From the NCBI GenBank assembly GCA_937871155.1, contig CALMXV010000017.1, positions 1-8,408 of the forward strand: a stretch of DNA of 8,408 bases, given 5' to 3'. The position numbers and the translations under genes are program-made. The notes under the pieces were generated by a model. That model was not told the origin of the DNA. It made no database searches and saw only the letters and a program-made list of their open reading frames with translations. Positions within the stretch are counted from its first letter, which is position 1. Every line of letters starts with the position of its first letter. This document shows positions 1 to 7,066 of this stretch, piece by piece. The stretch comes from an uncultured Taibaiella sp. (GTDB lineage: Bacteria > Bacteroidota > Bacteroidia > Chitinophagales > Chitinophagaceae).

Positions 1-2
1 GG

Positions 3-86
3 GTTGCACAGGAAATTATTGAACTTTTTAGATTTTCTCGGACAACAATAATTTATAAATTAAACTTGTTATGTTCAACAATATAA
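3..86 (+). other. Possible 3' end of a gene cut by the window edge
   Basis: Frame 3 is open from the left edge to a TAA at 84-86 and would encode the last 27 residues of a protein. The stretch EIIELFRFSRTTIIYKLN reads like a helix-turn-helix recognition segment (SRTT followed by an aromatic/basic helix), as in resolvases or small DNA-binding proteins. The symmetric terminator at 133-172 would suit a plus-strand gene ending here and converging on ccmF. The stretch is short and AT-rich, so the open frame and the resemblance could both be chance. Confidence 0.2.
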
Positions 87-132
87 AAAAACAAATAATG
101 TTCAATCTAAAGTTTATCGGACAATGATGTTG

Positions 133-172
133 AAAAAAAATACTGCTTCTATTTGAAAGCAGTATTTTTTTT
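133..172. terminator. Bidirectional rho-independent terminator downstream of ccmF
   Basis: There is a perfect 16-bp inverted repeat: the left arm (133-148) is eight A plus TACTGCTT, the loop is 149-156, and the right arm (157-172) is AAGCAGTA plus eight T. The GC-containing core stem flanked by an A-run on one side and a T-run on the other can terminate transcription in both directions. It lies 17 bp past the ccmF stop on the minus strand, and would also stop any plus-strand gene entering from the left. Confidence 0.85.
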
Positions 173-188
173 AACGAGCTGTGGAATA

Positions 189-2651
189 TTAAACAACTGA
201 ATGCTTTTCCTTTTTCAAAATTTTATTTACAGCCGTCAGCATAAAACCTAAAAACATGACAATGATACCCAGCCAAACTAGATTGATATAAGGGAAGATA
301 AACGCCTTCAACACGACATAGTCATCTTTAGGATCCTTTTGTTTTATCATCAAGTCGATAGTACCATCCGCAGGATTCACTTTTACGAATTTGGCAAAGA
401 CATTAAAGCTTCTCAACGTATCTTCTTTAAAATTTTGGAACGCATCTTCTGTGATGCTATACACCGGCTTCAGCACACCGGCTTCCCCTTTTAGGTCATA
501 GGCTTTCAAACGTGCCTTGACAGATAATGCACCTGAGTTTTCTTTTAAATTAGCATCTTCGAAATCTTCAAATACTAAATATCCGTTGGCTAAATATACC
601 GTATCGCCTTTCTTCAATGTATGTTTTACGTACGAAGCCGTATCGGTTACTTTACTGGGGTCAATGGCAGAGGTGATATACGTAAATATATCTCTGGTGA
701 GGTAATGCTTAGAAGATGGATTCGCCATCAACCCTTCTTGACCTTTAGGATTGATAAAGGCATTCGGATACAAGGTAAAACTTTCTACTATTTTTTGAGT
801 AGCGGTATCATAGCGGTCGAAGTTTACTTTAAAGAACGTACGAGGGTCAGTGGCATGGCTAGAATCGCCTTTATAGGTTACCATATACTCACTCATGGCT
901 ACCGGTGTATTTAAAAACAAGATACTGTTCTCGCGGCTTTCAATAGCATTTTCTTGTTGCGTTTTTTTCCCGAAATCTAAGGTAACCCCTAATGTATTGA
1001 GTGAGATAACCTCTTTATTATAGGAGGAGATTAATATCCCCAACAGCAATAAGGCAAAACCCAAATGGGAAATTGCCGGACCCATTTTCTTAAGCTTTTT
1101 TTGAATACCAAAAGCATAATAGCTATTAGCAATGATGGCAAACATGGACGACAACAAGAGCAGGTTATATTGAAACCCTGAAATCTTTTGTGCCACTGCA
1201 ATGGCGATAGTTGCGGCTACCGATATTCCTCCTATGATAGCGATACGTTTCCAAAAGGTCTTCATATCCGACTTCTTAAACTTCAAGTACAAACCCGCTG
1301 CGGATAGAATAGCAACAATAATGGCTACCCAAATTTGAATATTGTTATAATGTGTAACCGGGTCGGATGGTGGCGCAATATCTTTACCACTTATCCATTT
1401 TGCTAACGGCGACCACACAGGGATTGAAGTACTGATGGAAATTTGCAACGCAGATAAGAGTAAAACAAAAGACCCGATAAACATCCAAAACTCTCGTGTG
1501 CCGGTAGCTTCTTCGGTCTTCATTCTTGGTAAGGTTTTCCAACGTTTCACCATCCAGCCAATACTTAATATTAAAATGAACCCAATCACGATTATCAAAT
1601 GCCAATACAATGATTTCCCTTCGCCCGTAAACGCATGTACGGATGTATCTCCCAATACTCCGGTGCGTGTCAAGAACGTAGAATACCAAACAAAAACATA
1701 GGTCAACGATAAAAAAATAAGAGTAACCGGCAAGGAGCGTTTGGTTGCCTTAAAAACAATGAGTGTATGCAATCCGGCTATTAAAGTCAACCAAGGTACC
1801 AACGAAGCATTCTCCACTGGGTCCCAAGCCCAATAACCACCAAAGGTCAGCGACTCATAAGCCCAAGCACCGCCCAACATAATTCCCAAGCCCAACATAC
1901 CTCCTGATATAGATGCCCATATACGTGTTGGCTTAATCCATGTTTCGTAGTCATTTTTCCAAAGGGCAGCAATGGTATAGGCAAAAGGTATTAAAGTGGT
2001 GGCAAATCCTAAAAACAATATCGGAGGATGTATCACCATCCAATAGTTTTGCAACAACACATTCAGGCCATTGCCATCTTTTATCAAACTCAAGTAATTG
2101 GCTTGCGCAAATATGGGAGCATCCATTTTATCTCTCAACAGAAGAAACGGAGTACTGCCAATCTTAAACGCTTCAGTAAATTGAAAGCCCAACACCATGC
2201 TTGCCAAGGCTACTTGAACGATAGCAATGATAGCCATCACTCGGCTCTCCATCCCTTTGCTGGTGTACATCACAACGATCCCAAGTACTGCGTGCCAAAA
2301 CGACCACAACAAAAAACTACCTTCTTGCCCCTCCCAAAAACAGGAGAGCAAATACTTCATTGGCAAGGCTCTTGACGAATGTTCCCATGCATATTGATAC
2401 TCGAAAAGGTGGTTGGAAATAATAAAATATAAGGTAATAAAAATGCCTAGTATGGATGCTGCATGAAGGATAAACCCATTTCTACCTAAGAAAATCCATG
2501 CCTTGCTTTTACTGCCACCAGCTACTTCTGTACGTGTGGCCATAAAATAGCTCAGCGCACTAAATAGAGACATGACAAAAGAAAAAATCACAAAAAAATG
2601 ACCCAGTTGCCCAGGTCGTAGGTTCTCGCCTATATATTGAATTTCGTTCAT
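189..2651 (-). CDS. ccmF: Cytochrome c biogenesis protein CcmF (haem lyase subunit, CcmF/CcsA family)
   Basis: The product is an 820-residue polytopic inner-membrane protein, the core of the system I haem lyase that joins haem carried by CcmE to apocytochrome CxxCH motifs on the periplasmic side. The tryptophan-rich WWD motif is intact at residues 271-288 (GGYWAWDPVENASLVPWL). The four histidines expected of CcmF are recognisable: H208 in IHPP and H339 in SVHAF (periplasmic haem ligands), and H295 in GLHT and H529 in SHLG (transmembrane haem ligands). Hydrophobic segments fill residues 15-530. A large soluble domain follows (about 550-780), then a final membrane helix (about 785-808) and a basic tail. 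Length fits Bacteroidota CcmF, which has a larger C-terminal extracytoplasmic domain than the proteobacterial protein. The ATG at 2651 has no obvious Shine-Dalgarno, as is usual in this phylum. It lies 173 bp downstream of ccmE with no terminator seen between, so cotranscription is likely. Confidence 0.95.
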   Translation of the reverse strand: MNEIQYIGENLRPGQLGHFFVIFSFVMSLFSALSYFMATRTEVAGGSKSKAWIFLGRNGFILHAASILGIFITLYFIISNHLFEYQYAWEHSSRALPMKYLLSCFWEGQEGSFLLWSFWHAVLGIVVMYTSKGMESRVMAIIAIVQVALASMVLGFQFTEAFKIGSTPFLLLRDKMDAPIFAQANYLSLIKDGNGLNVLLQNYWMVIHPPILFLGFATTLIPFAYTIAALWKNDYETWIKPTRIWASISGGMLGLGIMLGGAWAYESLTFGGYWAWDPVENASLVPWLTLIAGLHTLIVFKATKRSLPVTLIFLSLTYVFVWYSTFLTRTGVLGDTSVHAFTGEGKSLYWHLIIVIGFILILSIGWMVKRWKTLPRMKTEEATGTREFWMFIGSFVLLLSALQISISTSIPVWSPLAKWISGKDIAPPSDPVTHYNNIQIWVAIIVAILSAAGLYLKFKKSDMKTFWKRIAIIGGISVAATIAIAVAQKISGFQYNLLLLSSMFAIIANSYYAFGIQKKLKKMGPAISHLGFALLLLGILISSYNKEVISLNTLGVTLDFGKKTQQENAIESRENSILFLNTPVAMSEYMVTYKGDSSHATDPRTFFKVNFDRYDTATQKIVESFTLYPNAFINPKGQEGLMANPSSKHYLTRDIFTYITSAIDPSKVTDTASYVKHTLKKGDTVYLANGYLVFEDFEDANLKENSGALSVKARLKAYDLKGEAGVLKPVYSITEDAFQNFKEDTLRSFNVFAKFVKVNPADGTIDLMIKQKDPKDDYVVLKAFIFPYINLVWLGIIVMFLGFMLTAVNKILKKEKHSVV

Positions 2652-2697
2652 GGCTGTTGGTTGAATGGCTGGTCTAAAATCAGCTATCGTTTGTATG

Positions 2698-2726
2698 TTT
2701 AAAAATTCTAATCGTTAATAATCTTT
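2698..2726 (-). promoter_or_regulatory. Upstream motif shared with the DUF58 gene (copy 1)
   Basis: Read on the minus strand, this is AAGATT-n-TTAACGATT-nnn-ATTTTTA, ending 46 bp before the ccmF ATG. A closely similar block lies at 4933-4960, upstream of the DUF58 gene in the same orientation relative to its gene. Of about 30 aligned positions roughly 23 agree, including an uninterrupted TTAACGATT. Its function is unknown: it could be a promoter element, a 5' UTR translation element or a regulator site. Confidence 0.35.
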
Positions 2727-2824
2727 TGTTTTTGGGTTGTCATCGTCTTTACTACTATAGTGCTTCAGTGGTGATGGCACCGTTCATCAGCATTGCTTGT
2801 GGCATCTTTGCTTATGATATTCGT

Positions 2825-3214
2825 TTAGATACCTACCGCTACTTGGTCTTTCTGATACTTGGACGGACACTTCATTTGAATTTTATTGCAACGAAATGTA
2901 TTCCCATCCATATATCCCGTCATCACTATCTGCTCCGATTTTTCAATGTCTATGGGCTTAGCACCTGTAAAAACTACTTGATTCACATTCCCTGCTTTGT
3001 CTTTTACATAAAAACTAAAATGATTAGGATCTACTTTGGGGTCGTAAAGCATTTCTTTATCTTTTTCTAAATACCCAATTACATGATACTTCTTACCCGG
3101 CTCCGATGCTGCCGATTTAAAGGTTTCATAAGTACTAAAATCACCAAACATGCTAACGATAACCGTCAACGCCGCCGCAATCAATACCAATAAGACAATG
3201 TGAGATTTTTTCAT
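2825..3214 (-). CDS. ccmE: Cytochrome c maturation haem chaperone CcmE, CxxxY type
   Basis: CcmE is a membrane-anchored periplasmic haem chaperone that binds haem covalently and passes it to CcmF. From the chosen start the protein has 129 residues: a short basic N-terminus (MKKSH), one membrane anchor at about residues 6-23, and a beta-rich OB-fold domain (about 40-113). At the end of the domain, where E. coli CcmE has the haem-binding HxxxY, this protein has C116-P-S-K-Y120 (2855-2869). That is the CxxxY variant described in archaea and sulfate reducers. The open frame extends five codons further to a TTG at 3229. ATG 3214 is preferred because a GGAG lies nine bases upstream and a TACCTTTG box sits at a sensible distance. 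The tail after the motif is short. The neighbour is ccmF, downstream on the same strand. CcmA, B, C, D, G and H are not in this window. Confidence 0.88.
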   Translation of the reverse strand: MKKSHIVLLVLIAAALTVIVSMFGDFSTYETFKSAASEPGKKYHVIGYLEKDKEMLYDPKVDPNHFSFYVKDKAGNVNQVVFTGAKPIDIEKSEQIVMTGYMDGNTFRCNKIQMKCPSKYQKDQVAVGI

Positions 3215-3240
3215 AACCGAAAACTCCAATTTTCAATGCG

Positions 3241-3248
3241 CAAAGGTA
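3241..3248 (-). promoter_or_regulatory. Bacteroidota -7 promoter box for ccmE (and probably ccmF)
   Basis: The minus strand reads TACCTTTG, an exact match to the Bacteroidota -7 consensus TAnnTTTG, ending 26 bases before the ccmE ATG. A weak TTG-containing -33 candidate lies at about 3271-3275, with roughly 22 bp of spacer. The predicted leader is short (about 20 bases) and contains the GGAG used to choose the ccmE start. No equivalent box was found just upstream of ccmF, which supports one ccmE-ccmF transcript. Confidence 0.5.
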
Positions 3249-3514
3249 AGGGGAAATATAGTGCGAAGCAGCAAGTTCTGTTGTTAGTCTATTCATAAAA
3301 AATGATGCCTCTATAACTTGTTTTCTAAAGTAAGAAATCATTTTTTAAAAAAGGCTTTTAAAGTGACGATATGAAACCCAAAAGGCAATATAAATCTGTA
3401 AACAAACAGTTGACTATGTACTTTCAACTTACTTTTCCTTGTGTTAATACAGCCTTCGGATAAGTATTGTAATTGCCTTCAACAGTTGAAAAACCCAAAC
3501 ACCCAACCCTTTCC
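3249..3514. other. Gene-free spacer between ccmE and the DUF58 gene
   Basis: This stretch holds no credible gene: the open frames present are short and show no protein-like character. It contains the likely -33 region of the ccmE promoter at its left end. It also contains a small palindrome (TTCAAC-A-GTTGAA at 3478-3490) and a 6-bp inverted repeat with a 10-base spacer (AGTTGA 3408-3413 and TCAACT 3424-3429). Neither is followed by a T-run in the direction of DUF58 transcription, so neither is called a terminator. Confidence 0.5.
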
Positions 3515-4903
3515 TCACAACACTTCATACATAACATTGCTTTCGTTTAAGATGGCTTCCAGCAAGGCTTCCTTCTTTTTGACGGCTACACGCATTGGAG
3601 AGAATAGCCAATTAACTCTTGTTTTATACAACCGATCAGCCGGCGGCAAAAAAAGGAGTCGTTTGATAAAATGTAGTGGTAATGATTGTTTAAATACTTG
3701 TGAGCATTTTACTAGATAAACCACTGTTGTTATGTCACAAATGGTTAATAGTTCTCGCAAAGCTTCCGTATCCGTAAAGGAAGAAATACAAAGTACTGCA
3801 CCTTTTGAAGGGTTGAAATACGCTTGAAGGGAAACCTCTTGATGCCAATGGCTATTGCTAATGATGCGTGCATTTTTATCGGCTATCGTCGCCTGTTCAG
3901 GAATCGTAAATTGCTGGTCGGGTACATAGCGCAGCTCCCATTCATTTTTAGCAAGGGTGTTATACACTGTCCAAACTGAGTTTTTATAATAGTTGAGCAG
4001 CTCTTTGGAAAATGAATTAGAAAGTTGAGACCGGTTTTCTGCTGCATAAAAGCTGGCATAAAAATAAACGTGTGAGGCAAACGGCTCGAATCGTTCTGGT
4101 ACACGCACCACCAAGTCTCTATTCTTAGCATAAAGCTTCCACACGATACGGCGCACATCATCTCCGGCTTCAAAATCTTTATAATTCAGGTAATCCCCTT
4201 CTACTCGCTTCAGTTGTTCTATCCGCACATCGGTAGTAGTTGTTTGTTTGGGATATACGGTCATCTCCGGCGCTGCCTTCATAGTTGGAGGTTGATAGAA
4301 CTGCCCCGATACCGGCTGGGCCGAAGCAAAGGATACAAGATGCAGCATATCCTGAAAATAGATAAACCCGCCTTTCAATTTATATTCTTTCGTATCATCA
4401 AGCTGCAAGAATGCGCTACCTATCTTTTCTTTTAGCCAAAAACGAGAGGTATCTTTTTTGTTAGAAAGTAATTTAAATACAGGTGAAAGCTGCCCATCAT
4501 CATAGAGCAAGCGGCTTTTTATGAATCCTAAAAACGGACGAATAGCAGTTCCTAATTCAGCTTCTAACAATAGGGTTGTTGGCTGGTGGCTTGTATGTTG
4601 AAGGGTAAATTTCAATTGAAGTGGATTCCCCTTATGCTTTTTCACCCATAAAAAATATAACCAACAACCTAATGCACTCAATATGGAAAAGGTAATCATA
4701 GATAGTACAAAGACGGCAGCCAATTTAGCTAGTAAAAGTATGAGTGGTAGGTAAGGTAAGGGCTCTTCCAGCTTAGGATTGGGGCGTAGGTATAAAATTT
4801 TATAGAGAATATAGGACACGATAGCCACCCCTACAGTATGCCAGGTAAAAGGGAAATATTGTCCATAGTAGCGAATGCGTTTAATGTATTGTTTAACGGT
4901 CAT
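3515..4903 (-). CDS. DUF58 domain-containing membrane protein
   Basis: The 462-residue protein has two N-terminal membrane helices (about residues 20-40 and 52-87), then a region probably folding as beta strands (about 95-225), then the DUF58 signature at about 236-271: GDYLNYKDFEAGDDVRRIVW followed by K-L-Y-A-K-N-R-D-L-V-V-R. The GDD-xRxIxWKxxAR-like core is the diagnostic part of the family. DUF58 proteins usually precede a von Willebrand-like C-terminal half and are often encoded with MoxR-type AAA ATPases and Bat proteins. No such partner is present here, so this is an orphan copy whose role cannot be assigned. The frame extends to a GTG at 4930. ATG 4903 is preferred because GGGGAG (4915-4920) lies 11 bases upstream and no sensible signal precedes the GTG. 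It is divergent from the DUF4412 gene. Confidence 0.82.
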   Translation of the reverse strand: MTVKQYIKRIRYYGQYFPFTWHTVGVAIVSYILYKILYLRPNPKLEEPLPYLPLILLLAKLAAVFVLSMITFSILSALGCWLYFLWVKKHKGNPLQLKFTLQHTSHQPTTLLLEAELGTAIRPFLGFIKSRLLYDDGQLSPVFKLLSNKKDTSRFWLKEKIGSAFLQLDDTKEYKLKGGFIYFQDMLHLVSFASAQPVSGQFYQPPTMKAAPEMTVYPKQTTTTDVRIEQLKRVEGDYLNYKDFEAGDDVRRIVWKLYAKNRDLVVRVPERFEPFASHVYFYASFYAAENRSQLSNSFSKELLNYYKNSVWTVYNTLAKNEWELRYVPDQQFTIPEQATIADKNARIISNSHWHQEVSLQAYFNPSKGAVLCISSFTDTEALRELLTICDITTVVYLVKCSQVFKQSLPLHFIKRLLFLPPADRLYKTRVNWLFSPMRVAVKKKEALLEAILNESNVMYEVL

Positions 4904-4932
4904 AAACGAAAAGACTCCCCAAAGTACCACAT

Positions 4933-4960
4933 TCTAAAAATCTCAATCGTTAAAAATCTT
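4933..4960 (-). promoter_or_regulatory. Upstream motif shared with ccmF (copy 2)
   Basis: On the minus strand this reads AAGATTTTTAACGATT followed by GAG and ATTTTTAGA, ending 29 bp before the DUF58 ATG. It matches the block upstream of ccmF (2698-2726) in the same orientation relative to the downstream gene. Within this copy, AAAAATCT (plus strand) occurs twice at a 16-bp offset (4936-4943 and 4952-4959), so the element may contain two half-sites on the same face of about 1.5 helical turns. Confidence 0.35.
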
Positions 4961-4967
4961 CGTTGAA

Positions 4968-4986
4968 AAATATTACCACAATATTT
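4968..4986. promoter_or_regulatory. Dyad in the divergent intergenic region, possible operator
   Basis: There is a perfect 7-bp inverted repeat AAATATT-ACCAC-AATATTT between the divergent DUF58 and DUF4412 genes. The position suits a repressor or activator site serving either gene. The arms are entirely A/T, so chance occurrence is quite possible. Confidence 0.25.
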
Positions 4987-5044
4987 AAAATCGATACAAC
5001 GCAAAAAGCAGTAGTACTACGGCAAAACGTCAACAAATAAATTC

Positions 5045-5052
5045 TAACTTTA
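5045..5052 (+). promoter_or_regulatory. Possible -7 box for the DUF4412 gene
   Basis: TAACTTTA differs at one position from the Bacteroidota -7 consensus TAnnTTTG and ends 16 bases before the ATG at 5069. No convincing -33 TTTG lies at the expected distance upstream, so this is a tentative call. Confidence 0.3.
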
Positions 5053-5068
5053 TACAAAATTTATCGTC

Positions 5069-5866
5069 ATGAAACATATTCTCATTTTAAGCCTCCTCAG
5101 TTTATGTACCCTACAAGCTGTAGCACAGCGAGGTTATATCCGACGGTCTATTGAAAAAAACTATGAAAAAGAACAGGGAGAAGAAGGAGCTAAAAAAGGA
5201 AATGCTTGGATAGATGACCATCTGCTAAACGTAGATGTAGCCGATAGCTATACCTTTCCTACTTATGTAAAAATGCATATTACCAACTACAAAAATGGCA
5301 AGGTAAAAAACGAATCAGATTTACAATATTATTTCAATGCTCCAGGTACCATCGTTGGCTTTAAAGCTACTGACGACAATAAGAAAAAGAAAGACGAACA
5401 ATTTATCATCTACGACTATATCAAGAATGCCATGATAATGCTCAATGAGAAAGATAAAACAGGTATGGCAATGAACTTAAATGCTTTTCGTAGTCAGGAA
5501 TCTATTGATAGACGTAATGATCAAATCAAGAATGGCAAACAAGAAAAATCTTCAACTAAATGCAAGCTAACCGGCAAAACAAAATCCATCCGTGGCTACA
5601 GCTGTAGTGAGTATGTTTGTTATGATGCAGAAAATGATACACGCATTGAAGCTTGGGTAACCTCTAAAATTTCTTGGAGCTCTCAAAAGATGGATGCCCG
5701 CCATCCGCTATGGGCTTATTATAAGCACAACGGCTATTCGGGCATGATGCTTGAAGGGCATAATTATAAGGGAGATGAACTAACATCCGTAATAGAAGTG
5801 CTAGACATCAACCAAGCGGCCAACTATAAAGTGAATACTAAAGAATACGATTTCAACAATCGATAA
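5069..5866 (+). CDS. Secreted DUF4412 domain-containing protein
   Basis: The 265-residue protein starts with a clear signal peptide (MKHILILSLLSLCTLQAVA, cleavage predicted after A19, leaving Q20 as the mature N-terminus, as is common in this phylum). The mature protein is hydrophilic and begins with a charged segment (about residues 21-45). The recognisable family region is in the C-terminal half: LTGKTKSIRGYSCSEY at about 167-182, then a beta hairpin with EAWVTSKI at about 194-201. This is the DUF4412 pattern, in which a conserved glycine-tyrosine-cysteine precedes a W-V-T strand. C179 and C184 are close enough to pair, with C165 as an alternative. DUF4412 proteins are periplasmic or outer-membrane proteins of unknown function, so no role is assigned. 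The gene converges on the META gene with only 22 bp between the stops. Confidence 0.78.
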   Translation: MKHILILSLLSLCTLQAVAQRGYIRRSIEKNYEKEQGEEGAKKGNAWIDDHLLNVDVADSYTFPTYVKMHITNYKNGKVKNESDLQYYFNAPGTIVGFKATDDNKKKKDEQFIIYDYIKNAMIMLNEKDKTGMAMNLNAFRSQESIDRRNDQIKNGKQEKSSTKCKLTGKTKSIRGYSCSEYVCYDAENDTRIEAWVTSKISWSSQKMDARHPLWAYYKHNGYSGMMLEGHNYKGDELTSVIEVLDINQAANYKVNTKEYDFNNR

Positions 5867-5888
5867 GAAATATTCGTCTTAAACACGA

Positions 5889-6335
5889 TTAAGGAGTAGC
5901 CACTTCTTTAAATTGGGCAATGATTTTCTCGCCTTGCAGGAGATAAAGTTGCCCATTTTTTATTTTATAGCTATCTATTTTAGGCATCAAACCATAAAAG
6001 CTATCTTCTGTAGCCATTTCATGACAAAGTCGTTCTGTGCTCGCCATCTGACCCAATTTCAATTTCATGCCAGTTACAGTATAGCTACCACTAAAACTAT
6101 TGCAACTACCGTTCCCGTTACAAGCACCATCTTTTCCAAAATAGATAAAGGCTTTAGAAAGTGTGGTCGGAATGGGATTACCTTGTAATGATAGCAGCTC
6201 CCAACGTTTTCCTTGCAGTTCGTTATTCCCAACGGTGGCGGTAAGGTTACTTCCTTTTGAAGATTTTGAGCTACTACATGCAGTAAGATTCAATTGCATC
6301 AGAGCCATCAAGGAAATTATCAGTACAATTCTCAT
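5889..6335 (-). CDS. META domain-containing lipoprotein (HslJ-like)
   Basis: The 148-residue protein has a lipoprotein signal, MRIVLIISLMALMQLNLTAC, with lipobox L-T-A-C20. The residue after the cysteine is serine, not a run of acidic residues. The META domain occupies about residues 39-145. It begins with LQGKRWELLSLQG, has the conserved GSCNSFSGSY (76-85, usual form GCNxFxGxY), then LKLGQMASTERLC (the G-x-x-x-S-T-x-x-x-C element), and ends with a short beta segment with the final IIAQF strand. META proteins such as HslJ are envelope-associated and linked to stress tolerance, but no enzymatic role is known. The open frame runs upstream to 6419. ATG 6335 is chosen because only that start gives a proper signal peptide, and a TAnnTTTG box lies 20 bases upstream. 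Confidence 0.85.
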   Translation of the reverse strand: MRIVLIISLMALMQLNLTACSSSKSSKGSNLTATVGNNELQGKRWELLSLQGNPIPTTLSKAFIYFGKDGACNGNGSCNSFSGSYTVTGMKLKLGQMASTERLCHEMATEDSFYGLMPKIDSYKIKNGQLYLLQGEKIIAQFKEVATP

Positions 6336-6355
6336 TTCAATAATTTTAGACTCAG

Positions 6356-6363
6356 CAAAAGTA
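6356..6363 (-). promoter_or_regulatory. Bacteroidota -7 promoter box for the META lipoprotein
   Basis: The minus strand reads TACTTTTG, an exact match to TAnnTTTG, ending 20 bases before the META ATG. A TTTTG at 6380-6384 is a possible -33 element, with about 16 bp of spacer (slightly short). This box supports the 6335 start over the upstream one, since a start at 6419 would lie upstream of the promoter. Confidence 0.5.
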
Positions 6364-6444
6364 TAGAATAAGGATACTGCAAAATTTTTAGTGTGGCTAT
6401 TTAATAAAAGATTATACAAATGCGAAGAAGTGTTAAACTAAGTT

Positions 6445-6996
6445 CAAATAACAAGTGCAACAGCGTTAACTTTGCTGACTACTTATGAACGCAAGCTTCC
6501 AATTGGTGCTCCAACTTCACCAGTGATTTCAAATTTCATTTGCCTAAAACTTGACAATGATTTGAAAGAGTTTTGCAACACAAACGGTTTATCATTTTCC
6601 CGTTACGCAGATGATTTAACTTTTTCAAATGATACACTCATTTCAAACGACACAGTTCTTGATATCATTAATCTGATTAAGAGAAATATTTTTCACATCA
6701 ATGAGAAAAAACTTCGCTTGAAATCATCAAACAGAAAACAAACTGAAACTGGTTTGATAGTGAATGAAAAAGTAAATGTTGACAGAAAACTCTTGAAAAT
6801 GATAAGGGCAATGCTACACGACATGACGACCAACGGCATTGACAAAGCAACGCAGCGGCACTTTAATATGAAAGGAGAAGTTGAAACCAAACACAGAGCA
6901 AAATTTATTAATCGCCTTGAAGGATATATCAACTTTATTGGACAAGTGAGAGGGAAAAATGACGAATTTTATTTCAAACAGAAAACTTCATTTTGA
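6445..6996 (+). pseudogene. Retron-type reverse transcriptase, N-terminally truncated remnant
   Basis: The frame from about 6445 to the TGA at 6996 encodes the C-terminal part of a retron-like RNA-directed DNA polymerase. Numbered from the TTG at 6472, visible motifs are LPIGAPTSPVISN (9-21, RT motif 4, usually PQGAPTSP), SRYADDLTFS (43-52, the catalytic YADD), a basic segment (79-90), and TGLIVNEKVNVDRK (93-106), matching the V-T-G region Y that marks retron RTs. It ends with INFIGQVRGKND, close to the family's usual end. A complete retron RT is about 300-350 residues with YADD near residue 200. Here the in-frame sequence reaches a TAA at 6439-6441, so the N-terminal half, including the first catalytic aspartate and the N-terminal motifs, is absent. 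Upstream DNA is the META promoter region. In-frame homology-like residues (ATALTLL) precede the TTG, so the TTG is probably not a natural start. The product should be inactive on its own. Confidence 0.78.
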
Positions 6997-7048
6997 CAGC
7001 TTATTTGAAAGTAAGAACGGACAATAGTATATTTTACCATAATTTTAA

Positions 7049-7066
7049 AAACCTTTGTAAAGGTTT
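7049..7066 (+). terminator. Hairpin downstream of the RT remnant, possible terminator
   Basis: There is a perfect inverted repeat: AAACCTTT (7049-7056), GT, AAAGGTTT (7059-7066), 52 bases after the RT stop. With a 4-base loop the stem is 7 bp. The following sequence (AGTTGTATTT) is T-rich but not a clean U-tract, so this is a weak intrinsic terminator candidate. Confidence 0.35.

Noticed and set aside
2652..2824. A CcmD-like small membrane protein between ccmE and ccmF.
   Set aside because: The longest minus-strand frames starting with ATG there are 16 and 11 codons, and neither contains a hydrophobic segment.
2726..3070. Plus-strand open frame of 114 codons opposite ccmE.
   Set aside because: It is the antisense of ccmE, whose protein is a clear match to its family. 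The predicted product has no domain character and is rich in odd aromatic runs typical of shadow frames.
5866..5900. Possible bidirectional terminator between the convergent DUF4412 and META genes (CTTAA-N6-TTAAG).
   Set aside because: The stem is only 5 bp, all but one pair on each side is A/T, and there is no T-run in either direction.
6420..6488. A 22-codon ATG frame (MRRSVKLSSNNKC...) overlapping the RT start out of frame.
   Set aside because: It is short, out of frame with the RT homology, and shows no link to a known leader or retron element.
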